Origin: Clostridia bacterium
GTDB taxonomy: Bacteria > Bacillota > Clostridia > Lutisporales > Lutisporaceae
DNA length: 37,110 nt
NCBI GenBank assembly: GCA_029256365.1
Contig: JAQSYB010000001.1
Coordinates: 1 to 37,110 of the forward strand
Direction of reading: 5' to 3'
Shown: in pieces, positions 27,311 to 37,110 of the stretch
How the letters are laid out: each line of letters opens with the position of its first letter
How positions within the stretch are numbered: position 1 is the stretch's first letter
Program-made: the position numbers and the translations under genes
The notes under the pieces: generated by a model
Databases searched by the model: none
The model's input: the letters and a program-made list of their open reading frames with translations, nothing else
What the model was told of the DNA's origin: nothing

Positions 27311-29134
27311 TTATTTATCGTCTTCAACCTTGTAGTTTGGATCGATTGTCTCATCATTGCCTGCTTCATGAGAAGCTTGAGGTCCAGCACCTTCTGCGCC
27401 GCCTGCATCTTGATACATCTTACCAGATATCTCATAGAACACCTTAGTAAGATCCTCTGTAGCATTCTTTATAGCCTCTGTATCGGTACCAGTCAGCGCT
27501 TCCTTTACTCTGTTCAACTCTGCATCAATCTTTGCTTTGTCTTCAGAGGTTAATTTTTCACCTAGGTCCTTCATAGATTTCTCAGTTTGGTAAACCAGGC
27601 TGTCTGCTTGATTTCTTACCTCAACCTCTTCTTTTCTCTTCTTATCTTCTGCTGCATACATTTCAGCTTCTTTTACAGCATTTTGTATATCTTCGTCATT
27701 CAGATTTGTAGTTGCTGTGATGGTAACCTTTTGCTCTATTCCAGTTCCTAAGTCCTTTGCAGATACGTGAGCAATACCGTTTGCGTCAATATCAAAGGTA
27801 ACCTCAACCTGTGGAACACCTCTTTGTGCTGGTGGAATACCACTAAGTGTGAATCTTCCCAAGGTCTTGTTGTAAGCAGCCATTTCTCTTTCACCTTGCA
27901 GCACGTGTATTTCAACGCTGGTTTGACCATCCGCTGCTGTAGAGAAGATTTGACTCTTCTTTGAAGGTATTGTAGTGTTTCTTTCTATCAGCTTAGTAAA
28001 TACGCCGCCTAAAGTCTCAATACCAAGGGATAATGGTGTTACGTCAAGCAATAATACATCCTTCACTTCACCAGTTAACACTGCCGCTTGAATTGCTGCA
28101 CCTACTGCAACGCACTCATCAGGATTGATTCCCTTAAATGGCTCCTTGCCAGTAAGCTTTTTCACTGCATCCTGTACTGCTGGTATTCTTGTTGAACCAC
28201 CAACTAGTATGATTTTGTTTAATTTATCTGCAGTCAGGTTTGCATCTGACAACGCTTTTCTTGTTGGTTCCAATGTCATCTCAACCAAATCATGAGTCAA
28301 CTCGTCAAATTTAGCTTTTGTCATTGTAATATCCAAGTGTTTTGGACCGGACGCATCTGCAGTGATAAATGGCAGGTTAATGTTTGTTTGAAGCACGCCT
28401 GAAAGTTCAATCTTTGCCTTTTCAGCTGCTTCCTTTAATCTTTGAATCGCCATTTTGTCTGCCTTCAGATCAATTCCGTTTTCCTTCTTAAATTCAGCTG
28501 CTAGATAATCAATTACCTTTTGGTCAAAGTCATCTCCGCCCAATCTATTGTTACCATTAGTAGCCAAAACCTCAAATACACCGTCTCCTATCTCTAGGAT
28601 GGATACGTCAAAGGTACCGCCGCCTAAGTCAAATACCAATATCTTCTGGTTGTCTTCTTTGTCAAGACCATATGCCAATGCTGCAGCAGTAGGCTCATTT
28701 ATAATTCTAAGTACCTCAAGTCCAGCTATTTTACCTGCATCCTTTGTTGCTTGTCTTTGACTGTCACTGAAGTATGCTGGTACAGTAATAACTGCCTGCG
28801 TTACACTTTGACCAAGATAAGCTTCTGCATCCTGCTTAAGCTTTGTAAGGATCATTGCAGAAATTTCCTGTGGTGTATATGCATTTCCGTCTATGTTTGT
28901 TTTGTGGTTGGTACCCATTTCTCTCTTTATTGAACTAACAGTTCTATCTGGATTTGTGATGGCTTGTCTTTTTGCAACTTGCCCAATCAATCTTTCTCCA
29001 CTTTTCGCAAAGCCAACTACAGAAGGTGTTGTTCTATTTCCTTCAGCATTTGCTATAACTACAGGCTCTCCGCCTTCCATAACCGCCACACATGAGTTTG
29101 TTGTTCCTAAGTCGATTCCTATTACTTTTGCCAT
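27311..29134 (-). CDS. dnaK: Chaperone DnaK
   Basis: [53 protein letters not shown]-terminal EVEDDK. Start at MAKVIG (29134) preferred over 29158. Confidence 0.98.
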   Translation of the reverse strand: MAKVIGIDLGTTNSCVAVMEGGEPVVIANAEGNRTTPSVVGFAKSGERLIGQVAKRQAITNPDRTVSSIKREMGTNHKTNIDGNAYTPQEISAMILTKLKQDAEAYLGQSVTQAVITVPAYFSDSQRQATKDAGKIAGLEVLRIINEPTAAALAYGLDKEDNQKILVFDLGGGTFDVSILEIGDGVFEVLATNGNNRLGGDDFDQKVIDYLAAEFKKENGIDLKADKMAIQRLKEAAEKAKIELSGVLQTNINLPFITADASGPKHLDITMTKAKFDELTHDLVEMTLEPTRKALSDANLTADKLNKIILVGGSTRIPAVQDAVKKLTGKEPFKGINPDECVAVGAAIQAAVLTGEVKDVLLLDVTPLSLGIETLGGVFTKLIERNTTIPSKKSQIFSTAADGQTSVEIHVLQGEREMAAYNKTLGRFTLSGIPPAQRGVPQVEVTFDIDANGIAHVSAKDLGTGIEQKVTITATTNLNDEDIQNAVKEAEMYAAEDKKRKEEVEVRNQADSLVYQTEKSMKDLGEKLTSEDKAKIDAELNRVKEALTGTDTEAIKNATEDLTKVFYEISGKMYQDAGGAEGAGPQASHEAGNDETIDPNYKVEDDK

Positions 29135-29185
29135 TTTTTCTTTTCCTCCCTTATACATCTTGCTAGTCTATTTATTTTGATTTAA

Positions 29186-29773
29186 TTAGTTGCTTACTAC
29201 CTGCACCATTGCTGGTCTTATCACCTTTGAGCCAAGAAAATAACCTTTTTGCAGTACTTCCTTAACCTTATTTACTTCTTCACAGCTTCCCTCTACCTGC
29301 ATGACTGCATGGTGAAGATTTGGGTCAAACTCCATACCCAATGCTTCTATTTCCTTTAGGCCATTCTTCTCAAGCACTGCAAACAGTTGCTTTTGAATCA
29401 TATCCACCCCATCAACATAGCTGTTTTCCAATCCATTCTTTTTAAAGGCTGCAATTGCTCTTTCCATATTATCTACTATAGGTAAAAGCTCTGTTACAAC
29501 CTTCTCCAAAGATAACACATATAACTCTTCTTTTTCTTTTATGGTTCGCTTCCTGAAGTTGTCAAATTCTGCTTGCATCCTTAGAAGTCTGTTGTAGTTT
29601 TCATCAACCTGCTGTGTTTTTTCCTCTAATTGCTTTTTCAACTGCAGCACCTCAGTGTCTTCCTCGGAGTTCCCACCAACTGGCGTCTCTACTTCAACAC
29701 CCATTGTTTTATCGATGTGCAGTTCCTCTGCAGCCTCAGCAGAAGCCTTCTCCACTTTGCCTTTTTGCTTCAT
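29186..29773 (-). CDS. grpE: Nucleotide exchange factor GrpE
   Basis: NRLLRMQAEFDNFRKRTIKEKEELYVLSLEKVVTELLPIVDNMERA; FDPNLHHAVMQVE; VLQKGYFLGSKVIRPAMVQV. Confidence 0.97.
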   Translation of the reverse strand: MKQKGKVEKASAEAAEELHIDKTMGVEVETPVGGNSEEDTEVLQLKKQLEEKTQQVDENYNRLLRMQAEFDNFRKRTIKEKEELYVLSLEKVVTELLPIVDNMERAIAAFKKNGLENSYVDGVDMIQKQLFAVLEKNGLKEIEALGMEFDPNLHHAVMQVEGSCEEVNKVKEVLQKGYFLGSKVIRPAMVQVVSN

Positions 29774-29808
29774 TTTTTTCAGCCCACCTTTTAAGTTTTG
29801 GGTATTTG

Positions 29809-30840
29809 CTATACCCGTAATATTTTAGTTAGTATATCGCTTAAATTATTGGTCATACAGTCTACTACAGAAATCACCTTGGAGTATTCCATTCTGGTCG
29901 GACCTATTACCCCTATGGAGCCAATGGTCTTGCCATTTAATTTATATGTAGCTGTAATGAGACTGCAATTTTGAAGCTGTTCATATTTGTTTTCACTGCC
30001 AATACTTACACTGACATTTTCTTGTGAATCCTTCAGAATGTTAAACATCAAATCCTTTTCTTCCAAAGTATTCAGAAAGGTTCTAGCTTTGCTAATATCG
30101 TTGAATTCAGGCAAATTCAAAATGTTTGCCGCTCCATCATGATATATTTCTACTGTATCCGAATAAATCAAGGTTTGAATCAGCTCCGGTAAAATCTGCT
30201 TTACTACCTCTTGATAGCCAGCATAGTTTCCAGGGATATCCTGCAATGCAATGCTTGCAATATCCTCAACACACATACCGCTAAGACTTTCATTTAATAT
30301 ACTGCTTATTTTTTCCAATGCGTCATTGGGTATATCCCCCAATAACCGCAGTACACTATTTTTTACGATTCCGGCATCCGTAATGATTACTGCCAAAACT
30401 GTATCGGAATTTACTTTTATTAGCTGCACATGCTTCAAGTATGTTTTCTTCACTTGTGGTGTAGTAATAATAGAGGTGTATTGTGTCATTTGAGACAGCA
30501 TTTTCGAAGCATGTTTAATTAAGCGGTCTATTTCACCCAATGTATCTGTAAATTGCTTTTTAATCATGTCATTCTGGCTTTTATTGATTGCCTGCTGCTC
30601 CATCATCTGATCTACATACAGCCTATAGCCCTTATCAGAAGGAATTCTGCCTGATGAGGTGTGAGGCTGCTCGATATACCCCATTTCCTCCAAATCAGCC
30701 ATTTCATTTCTAATCGTTGCAGGGCTGGTGTTTGTTAGATACTTTTTGGAAATGGTTCTAGAGCCCACAGGCTCCGCAGTATTGATATAATCTTCTATTA
30801 TGGCTTGCAGTATAAGCCTTTTTCTATCTCCAAGATTCAT
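29809..30840 (-). CDS. hrcA: Heat-inducible transcription repressor HrcA
   Basis: RKRLILQAIIEDYINTAEPVGSRTISKKYLTNTSPATIRNEMADLEEMGYIEQPHTSSGRIPSDKGYRLYVD. Confidence 0.98.
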   Translation of the reverse strand: MNLGDRKRLILQAIIEDYINTAEPVGSRTISKKYLTNTSPATIRNEMADLEEMGYIEQPHTSSGRIPSDKGYRLYVDQMMEQQAINKSQNDMIKKQFTDTLGEIDRLIKHASKMLSQMTQYTSIITTPQVKKTYLKHVQLIKVNSDTVLAVIITDAGIVKNSVLRLLGDIPNDALEKISSILNESLSGMCVEDIASIALQDIPGNYAGYQEVVKQILPELIQTLIYSDTVEIYHDGAANILNLPEFNDISKARTFLNTLEEKDLMFNILKDSQENVSVSIGSENKYEQLQNCSLITATYKLNGKTIGSIGVIGPTRMEYSKVISVVDCMTNNLSDILTKILRV

Positions 30841-30856
30841 ATTTCCACCGCCTTTG

Positions 30857-30883
30857 TTAGCACTCGTTAGCGTTGAGTGCTAA
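30857..30883. promoter_or_regulatory. CIRCE operator (HrcA binding site)
   Basis: TTAGCACTC-N9-GAGTGCTAA, perfect consensus, directly upstream of hrcA. Confidence 0.98.
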
Positions 30884-30976
30884 TTCTGTTTTTAAAATAT
30901 CATTATTACAATTATTTGTCAATAGATTTTTATAAAAAACTACTTGTAAAATAAAATTTTCTTAAAATATCTGCTG

Positions 30977-32122
30977 CTATAAAAATTCTATAAATACGCT
31001 ATTGGATAAATCTGAACCTAGGGATGTAAGCCTTACATGGTTATCACTTATTTCTACAAGTCCACCCTTCAACAGCTTTTCCATCGGTAAACTGTATTTG
31101 CTTTCAAAGCAAACCCCGTACTTATTGTTAAAGTCCAACACATCCAACCCCTTGTTCAAACGCAAAGAAAGAATGATTGTCTCCCACATATCTTCTTCAT
31201 GTCCAATCACATTTTTTTCATCTATTGGATAGTTGCCTTTATCAACATGTTCTATATAACGCTCCAGCATTCTATGATTGCCATATCTAACTCCTGCTAT
31301 TTTGGAGTGGCTGCCGGCACCGACTCCCAAATACTCTTTGTTCTCCCAATAAATAAGATTGTGCTTGCACTCCAAGCCGGGCACTGCAAAGTTGGATATT
31401 TCATATTGCTCCAAGCCATGCTTTTTCAATAGCTCTATGGCCTTATGATACATTTCTCTATCCAATTCATCCTCGATTGGCTGCAGTTTATTCTGTTGAT
31501 ACAGCTTATAAAAAGGAGTTCCTTCTTCTATTTTTAAACTGTAGCAGGAAATATGCTCTACACCAAGACTGGCGACCTTCTGCACTGTTTCCAGCCACAT
31601 CTCCAAGCTTTGATTGGGCAAAGCAAACATTAGATCAGCATTGATATTTGTAAAACCTACCTTGCGAGCTTGTTCAAGATTCTGTATAAACTGCTCTGTG
31701 TCATGTATTCTGCCCAACTGCTTTTGCAGAGGCTGCTGCCATGCCTGCAAGCCGATGCTCAGCCTGTTGATACCCATTTTTCTGTAGGCTCCAAGACTTT
31801 CTTCATTCACAGTTCCCGGATTGCATTCCATGCTTACTTCAGCCGCTTCCGCTATATATGGTTTTATTTCCATCATGATATCTTCTATGTGCTTATAATG
31901 AATAAAGGTGGGAGTACCCCCACCTATAAAAACTGTTTTAAATATGAAGCCATATTCCTGGATGTACATTTTAATTTCTTTTAAAAGTGCATCCATATAG
32001 CTTTGTACCTTATCATCGTTGCATACATAGGAGTTAAAATCACAATAGTTGCATTTTTGCTTACAGAAGGGAATGTGTATATATAATCCGATTTCCTTCA
32101 TGGTCTTCTCCTTTATGTGCAT
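30977..32122 (-). CDS. hemW: HemW-like radical SAM protein (oxygen-independent coproporphyrinogen oxidase-related)
   Basis: IGLYIHIPFCKQKCNYCDFNSY; VFIGGGTPTF; NINADLMFALPNQSLEMW; true start probably MKEIG. Confidence 0.95.
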   Translation of the reverse strand: MHIKEKTMKEIGLYIHIPFCKQKCNYCDFNSYVCNDDKVQSYMDALLKEIKMYIQEYGFIFKTVFIGGGTPTFIHYKHIEDIMMEIKPYIAEAAEVSMECNPGTVNEESLGAYRKMGINRLSIGLQAWQQPLQKQLGRIHDTEQFIQNLEQARKVGFTNINADLMFALPNQSLEMWLETVQKVASLGVEHISCYSLKIEEGTPFYKLYQQNKLQPIEDELDREMYHKAIELLKKHGLEQYEISNFAVPGLECKHNLIYWENKEYLGVGAGSHSKIAGVRYGNHRMLERYIEHVDKGNYPIDEKNVIGHEEDMWETIILSLRLNKGLDVLDFNNKYGVCFESKYSLPMEKLLKGGLVEISDNHVRLTSLGSDLSNSVFIEFL

Positions 32123-32150
32123 GTTGCAAATTATTGATCCCTTGTATTAC

Positions 32151-33959
32151 TTAGTCTCCCAGCTTGAGTACTGACATGAAGGCTTCCTGTGGAAGCTCTA
32201 CATTGCCAACCTGCCTCATACGCTTTTTACCTTCTTTTTGTTTTTCCAACAGCTTCTTCTTACGAGTGATGTCACCACCATAGCACTTTGCCAAAACGTC
32301 CTTGCGCATGGCTCTGATGGTTTCTCTCGCTATAATTTTACTGCCTACTGCTGCCTGTATTGGAATTTCAAACATTTGTCTTGGTATGACATCCTTTAGC
32401 TTTTCAGCCATGTTACGGCCTCTTGAATAAGCTTTATCCTTATGAACAATAAAGGAAAGGGCATCCACGATTTCTGCATTTAGCAAGATATCCAGCTTCA
32501 CCAGCTCGGACTCCTCATAGCCCTTCAACTCGTAATCAAAGGACGCATAGCCCTTTGTTCTGGATTTCAAGGCATCAAAGAAATCATAAATGATTTCGTT
32601 TAGAGGCAAATCATAATGCAGCATTACTCTAGTTGCCTCCATATATTCCATATTTATAAAGGTTCCTCTTCTATTTTGACAAAGATCCATTATAGGACCA
32701 ACATATTCTGTTGGACTCATAATTGTTGCCTTTACAATAGGTTCCTCCATACGTTCAATTTCCTGTAGTTCTGGTAAATTAGATGGATTGGATACCTCTA
32801 TCTTTTCACCATTTGTTTTAATGATATGGTATATAACACTGGGAGCAGTAGTAACCAAATAAAGGTCGTACTCTCTTTCCAATCTCTCTTGAATGATTTC
32901 CATATGCAGCAGTCCCAAGAATCCGCAACGGAAACCAAAACCAAGCGCTGCAGAGGTTTCTGGTTCAAACATCAGTGCAGCATCATTTAACTGCAGTTTT
33001 TCCAGCGCATCTCTAAGATTATCATAATCCGCACCATCAGCAGGGTAAATACCGCAATATACCATTGGCGTTACTTTTCTATAGCCAGGCAGTGCCTGTT
33101 TGCATGGATTGCTTGCATCTGTAATGGTATCCCCTACATGGACGTCCTTTACGTTCTTGATACTGGCTGCCACGTAGCCTACATCCCCTGCCATCAGACA
33201 ATCTCTGGACAGCATACCAGGTCTAAAGGTTCCTACCTCTACGACGTCATACTCGACCCCAGCCTCCATCATTCTCATTTTCGTTCCAGGCTTTATGCTT
33301 CCATCTATTACTCTAATTATGGCTATAACGCCTTTGTAGCTATCATAATATGAATCGAATATCAAAGCCTTAAGTGGTGCACTTTCGTCACCCCTAGGGG
33401 CAGGTATATACTTTACAAGACCTTCTAGAACTTCCTCGATGCCGATGCCCTCTTTTGCAGAAACCAATGCCGCATTTGATGCATCGAGTCCAATTACATC
33501 CTCAACTTCTTTTTTTACAAATTCAGGATCTGCACTAGGCAAGTCAATTTTATTGATAACGGGATAAAGCTCCAAATTATTGTCCAATGCGAGATAAACA
33601 TTGGCAAGTGTCTGTGCTTCGATACCTTGTGTTGCATCCACTACTACAATTGCACCCTCACAAGCAGCCAAGCTTCTAGAAACCTCATAGGTAAAGTCTA
33701 CGTGGCCTGGTGTGTCTATTAGGTTAAAGGTATATTCATTGCCGTCTAGGGCTTTGTAGTTCAGCCTCACGCTCTGAAGCTTGATAGTGATTCCTCTTTC
33801 TCTTTCCAAATCCATATTATCTAGTACTTGCTCTTCCATCTCTCTTGCTGACAATACCCCTGTTTTCTCAATTAATCTGTCTGCTAAGGTTGATTTGCCG
33901 TGATCAATATGGGCTATTATACAAAAGTTTCTTATATATTTCTGTCTGTCACTTGCCAT
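32151..33959 (-). CDS. lepA: Translation elongation factor 4 (LepA)
   Basis: [34 protein letters not shown]; typical C-terminus. Start at 33959 has AAGGAGG upstream; the ORF-track extension to 34160 looks non-coding. Confidence 0.97.
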   Translation of the reverse strand: MASDRQKYIRNFCIIAHIDHGKSTLADRLIEKTGVLSAREMEEQVLDNMDLERERGITIKLQSVRLNYKALDGNEYTFNLIDTPGHVDFTYEVSRSLAACEGAIVVVDATQGIEAQTLANVYLALDNNLELYPVINKIDLPSADPEFVKKEVEDVIGLDASNAALVSAKEGIGIEEVLEGLVKYIPAPRGDESAPLKALIFDSYYDSYKGVIAIIRVIDGSIKPGTKMRMMEAGVEYDVVEVGTFRPGMLSRDCLMAGDVGYVAASIKNVKDVHVGDTITDASNPCKQALPGYRKVTPMVYCGIYPADGADYDNLRDALEKLQLNDAALMFEPETSAALGFGFRCGFLGLLHMEIIQERLEREYDLYLVTTAPSVIYHIIKTNGEKIEVSNPSNLPELQEIERMEEPIVKATIMSPTEYVGPIMDLCQNRRGTFINMEYMEATRVMLHYDLPLNEIIYDFFDALKSRTKGYASFDYELKGYEESELVKLDILLNAEIVDALSFIVHKDKAYSRGRNMAEKLKDVIPRQMFEIPIQAAVGSKIIARETIRAMRKDVLAKCYGGDITRKKKLLEKQKEGKKRMRQVGNVELPQEAFMSVLKLGD

Positions 33960-34163
33960 ACAGGATTTCCTCCTTCGTTTATATACAATAAAATATTTAA
34001 AACACCAAGGAACTACAAAGGGTAATTCCTTCAAGTATTTACATCCATAACTCCTATAGATTATAGCATATAATAATTCTTGGTGAAATATCAAATATTT
34101 TATCATTTTTCGCCAAAGTAAAATAGCACCACCGAGGTGATGCAAGCCAAGTAATTTCATATA

Positions 34164-34481
34164 TTAATGCAGCTTACTTTGTATTCCTTTTATAAGCATC
34201 TTCGTTTTTTGAGTAAGCTTGCCAGTGTATGACTTCAAATTCTGTATGTCAAAATCGTATCTCTTTCCCGCTACATCAATGCGAAGCTTGTTATCACCTG
34301 GATTTGTTATCCTCATTGCATATTGATCCGTATTATTGTTTGCCAATTTGTATGTAGAAATATCTACAGCATATATTGTGCTTAGGGCAAACATCATGCA
34401 AAGCACAACGATAGCTGTGTGTTTCAGTTTTGTTCGAAAAAAGACTTTTTCTTGTTTTCCCACTTCACTTCTCTTTTGCAT
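34164..34481 (-). CDS. Hypothetical small membrane-anchored/secreted protein
   Basis: Hydrophobic LKHTAIVVLCMMFALSTIYAVDI then a basic polar tail; 8 bp downstream of spoIIP. Confidence 0.65.
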   Translation of the reverse strand: MQKRSEVGKQEKVFFRTKLKHTAIVVLCMMFALSTIYAVDISTYKLANNNTDQYAMRITNPGDNKLRIDVAGKRYDFDIQNLKSYTGKLTQKTKMLIKGIQSKLH

Positions 34482-34489
34482 ATCGCCAC

Positions 34490-35707
34490 CTACTTTTCCA
34501 GTTCCTTTAGAACATCCCCAATTACATTACTCAAAAGCTCAGCTGAATACTTCGCTTCTTGATCTGTATTAAAGGTACTGCCTACTTCAACAAGCAGAGT
34601 ATGATCTCTATAAAACTGGTTATACTTACCCTTTGGTTTAATTACTGTTTTAAAGAACAATCCAGGATATAGTTTATCCATCTTTTTTTGCACATATGCA
34701 GCAAAGCTCTTCAGCTCAGCAAAGTTCTTGTTGTCAGGTCCAATGACAAAGGATATCTTGGCTGCCTTCTTGCCATTTATTGTAGCTGTATACTCAGATT
34801 TTCTGGTTTCAGCTTCTCTATCATTTTTCACCGCCATTGCATCACGATGAATATCTATTACTACTTTTAAAGAAGGGTTCTTTTCCAATTGTGCAATAAT
34901 AGTTTTTTGTGAATTGATATAGGAATCCGCATAGGAATACATATCATGTTTTGTAACATCATGTATGACATTGTATTTATATTTGCTTTCCAATAAATTT
35001 GTCATGATGCTTCCTACTTGAATTACATTCTCCTTTTCATTTAAAGAGTGATAATTATTATTGGAGTATGGTGAATAGGTCTCCATGGAATGTGTATGCA
35101 GCAGCAATATAGATGGCAGCTTTTTTTCTATTTCCAATCTCTCCGGATCGGTTAAGCTGACATTTTCATTTGCTGCATTCCCTTCCGTTGGCAATTCACC
35201 TGCATTGGCAGCCTCTTCAGCTCTGTATTCTTCTTCCTCGCTAAAGTATATTTCGCCTTCTGGTGCTTCATCAAAATTGCTAATTACAGGCAATTTGCTG
35301 TCCTCATCATCTGGATTCATACCCAGCAAATCACCTTCGTTGTCATATTGACTGAACGCAGTGAAAACAAAGCTAAAATAGGTCTTAGGATCCTTTATAT
35401 CAAAGTTCATTCCACTAAATATATTGCTAAAAGTTGCAGCAGCAAAGCTAGGCAGCTTTTGCCCATACTTGCTTTCATAGCCTACCTTGGCAGATGGAAT
35501 CGCTGTGTTGATAATATTAATATATAAGTTGCCAGAGTACTTTGCCGTCTCTTCTGTACCCGACCCATAATCAGAAAATGCTTCTAAAGCTGTATTTGAG
35601 GAGTTGTCCCAATATAGCCATCTAACAAACAAAATTCCTGCTGTTATTAAAACAACTGCAATTGCTGCTATGATTAAATATTTCAATAGATATCCTTGTA
35701 TCTTCAT
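34490..35707 (-). CDS. spoIIP: Stage II sporulation protein P (SpoIIP, amidase/endopeptidase)
   Basis: ILLLHTHSMETYSP, VIDIHRDAM, FVIGPDNKNF, LLVEVGSTFNTDQEA; N-terminal TM. Confidence 0.95.
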   Translation of the reverse strand: MKIQGYLLKYLIIAAIAVVLITAGILFVRWLYWDNSSNTALEAFSDYGSGTEETAKYSGNLYINIINTAIPSAKVGYESKYGQKLPSFAAATFSNIFSGMNFDIKDPKTYFSFVFTAFSQYDNEGDLLGMNPDDEDSKLPVISNFDEAPEGEIYFSEEEEYRAEEAANAGELPTEGNAANENVSLTDPERLEIEKKLPSILLLHTHSMETYSPYSNNNYHSLNEKENVIQVGSIMTNLLESKYKYNVIHDVTKHDMYSYADSYINSQKTIIAQLEKNPSLKVVIDIHRDAMAVKNDREAETRKSEYTATINGKKAAKISFVIGPDNKNFAELKSFAAYVQKKMDKLYPGLFFKTVIKPKGKYNQFYRDHTLLVEVGSTFNTDQEAKYSAELLSNVIGDVLKELEK

Positions 35708-35814
35708 AAATCCACCTCACTTCATCTACCTTCCTGTTGTTCCCTGCTGCTGTCTTTGCCTTTTGTGCTACAGTACTCTTAAACATATATGCGATTTTTT
35801 GAAATATATGATAC

Positions 35815-35855
35815 AAAAAAAGAAGGGCTTGCCAAAGAGGCAAACCCTTCTTTTT
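35815..35855. terminator. Terminator downstream of gpr
   Basis: AAAAAGAAGGG-TTGCC-aaaga-GGCAA-CCCTTCTTTTT. Confidence 0.85.
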
Positions 35856-35871
35856 CTATTTATCAACTGCT

Positions 35872-36846
35872 CTAATTGATATATCTTCCCAGGTCCTTTG
35901 TATCTATGCCTGGATGCAAAGCTACATTCAGTCCATCGGCAATCACAACTGAAATATCCTCTATCAGTCTATCAACTTCCTTTGGAGTTACCATTAAATG
36001 CCCAAAGTAAGGATAGAGTACTTCATGGATCAACTTGTATTTGTCATCTCTATTCATGTCCTTTAGTACTTTGTAAAACTCGCTGTCCTTACTCGCCCCT
36101 TCTATCATGGAGTCAATGACCAAATCTATGGTGTCATTGGCCATTGTTGCAGCGTCTACTACGGTTGGAACTCCGATAGCTATTACGGGAACTCCCAAGG
36201 TTTCCTTGCTCAACTGTTTTCTATTGTTTCCTACGCCAGAGCCAGGATTAATACCTGTATCAGCTATTTGGATGGTTGTATTGACTCTCTCCAGCTTTCT
36301 TGATGCCAATGCATCTATGGCAATCACCACGTCGGGCTTAATTCTGTCTACGATTCCTTTGATGATTTCGCTTGTCTCAATGCCTGTAATCCCCAACACT
36401 CCTGGTGCTACTGCACAAACCGAGCGCACACTTTCATCTATTTGCTCAGGTATATATTCTTTTATGTGTCTTGTCACCAAAAGGTGATCCACTACCTTTG
36501 GTCCCAGGGCATCAGGTGTGATATTCCAATTCCCCAAGCCCACTACCAAAATAACAGATTTATCATTCAGCTGGACCAAGCTTGCAATTTCAACAGCCAA
36601 AGCCTTACTAACATTCTCTTGCAAATCCTTATCATTGTCCTTCAGTCGAGGCACCTCTAAGGTTATGTAATGCCCTTTGGCTTTTCCCATTATGCGAGCC
36701 CCGATTTCTTCTTCTACATTTACTCTAGTAATTGTGATATCCTCATTTTTATCTACATCTACCTTTACTCCAGGTATATCTCCAGTATCGGCATTCTTAA
36801 AAAGCTCTCTTGCTTCAATGGCTAAGTCTGTTCTGACGTTTTTCAA
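35872..36846 (-). CDS. gpr: GPR germination protease
   Basis: VRTDLAIEARELF; VILVVGLGNWNITPDALGPKVVDHLLVTRH; VAPGVLGITGIETSEIIKGI; DTGINPGSGVGNNRKQLSKETLGVPVIAIGVPTVVDA. Confidence 0.97.
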   Translation of the reverse strand: MKNVRTDLAIEARELFKNADTGDIPGVKVDVDKNEDITITRVNVEEEIGARIMGKAKGHYITLEVPRLKDNDKDLQENVSKALAVEIASLVQLNDKSVILVVGLGNWNITPDALGPKVVDHLLVTRHIKEYIPEQIDESVRSVCAVAPGVLGITGIETSEIIKGIVDRIKPDVVIAIDALASRKLERVNTTIQIADTGINPGSGVGNNRKQLSKETLGVPVIAIGVPTVVDAATMANDTIDLVIDSMIEGASKDSEFYKVLKDMNRDDKYKLIHEVLYPYFGHLMVTPKEVDRLIEDISVVIADGLNVALHPGIDTKDLGRYIN

Positions 36847-37066
36847 ATTATTACCTCCAATAAAATAAGCTCTGGTTAATTTCCAATAAATTGTTTATAA
36901 TAAGTACGAAAGTACTTTTTGTATAAAGTTTTTGTTAATCGCATTTATTTTATACACAAAACTCATACTGTATTTAAAAAGCATGGATTATTAATTTAAC
37001 TTGCATTTTAATTTTCATTATGATAAAATACCACTTGTCAATTGTGTGTTGAAGGAGGTGAGCGGT

Positions 37067-37110
37067 TTGGCAAATATTAAATCTGCTTTAAAGAGAATAA
37101 AGGTTACAAA
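37067..37110 (+). CDS. rpsT: 30S ribosomal protein bS20, 5' end only (truncated by window)
   Basis: GAAGGAGGTG then TTG start: (M)ANIKSALKRIKVTK...; divergent from gpr as in other spore-formers. Confidence 0.88.
   Translation, partial: MANIKSALKRIKVT

Noticed and set aside
33960-34160. 67-aa N-terminal extension of LepA in the ORF track
   Set aside because: The canonical LepA start [11 protein letters not shown] is preceded by AAGGAGG; the extension has no LepA homology and is probably untranslated leader.
1-37110. tRNA/rRNA genes, prophage, defence systems
   Set aside because: No tRNA-like cloverleaf, rRNA, integrase, phage or toxin/nuclease signatures were seen in the translations or intergenic regions.

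Overview
This window looks like a low-GC Firmicutes (Clostridia-type) chromosomal core region, read almost entirely on the minus strand. From right to left it contains: start of rpsT(+) | gpr - spoIIP - small TM ORF - lepA - hemW - hrcA (CIRCE) - grpE - dnaK - dnaJ - (small + strand TM ORF) - prmA - rsmE - mtaB - HIT - rpsU - yqeY - NfeD-like - floA - TM ORF - yqfC - yqfD - phoH - yqfF/pgpH - ybeY - dgkA/PAP2 fusion - DUF3048 lipoprotein - cdd - era - recO - DUF4342 - (gap) - CBS/HTH regulator - PPDK regulatory protein - ppdK. It then continues with a divergent secreted DUF2680-like protein and two-component system, and an acetyl-CoA acetyltransferase. The gene order is mostly the classic spore-former rpsT-to-recO neighbourhood, so most of the window is ordinary. 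The most unusual part is the first ~850 bp. It holds three long imperfect palindromes (about 56-271, 362-556 and 616-823). Their outer arms belong to two different sequence types, but all three carry a related central branched structure. Between elements 1 and 3 the central helices have entirely different sequences yet keep the same pairing, an AA bulge, conserved junction strings (TCCTACCG / ATTACGG) and TCCT / CTCCT (AGGA / AGGAG) loops. This looks like a family of long-hairpin MITE-like or structured-RNA elements with a conserved apex, and I do not recognise it as a named family.
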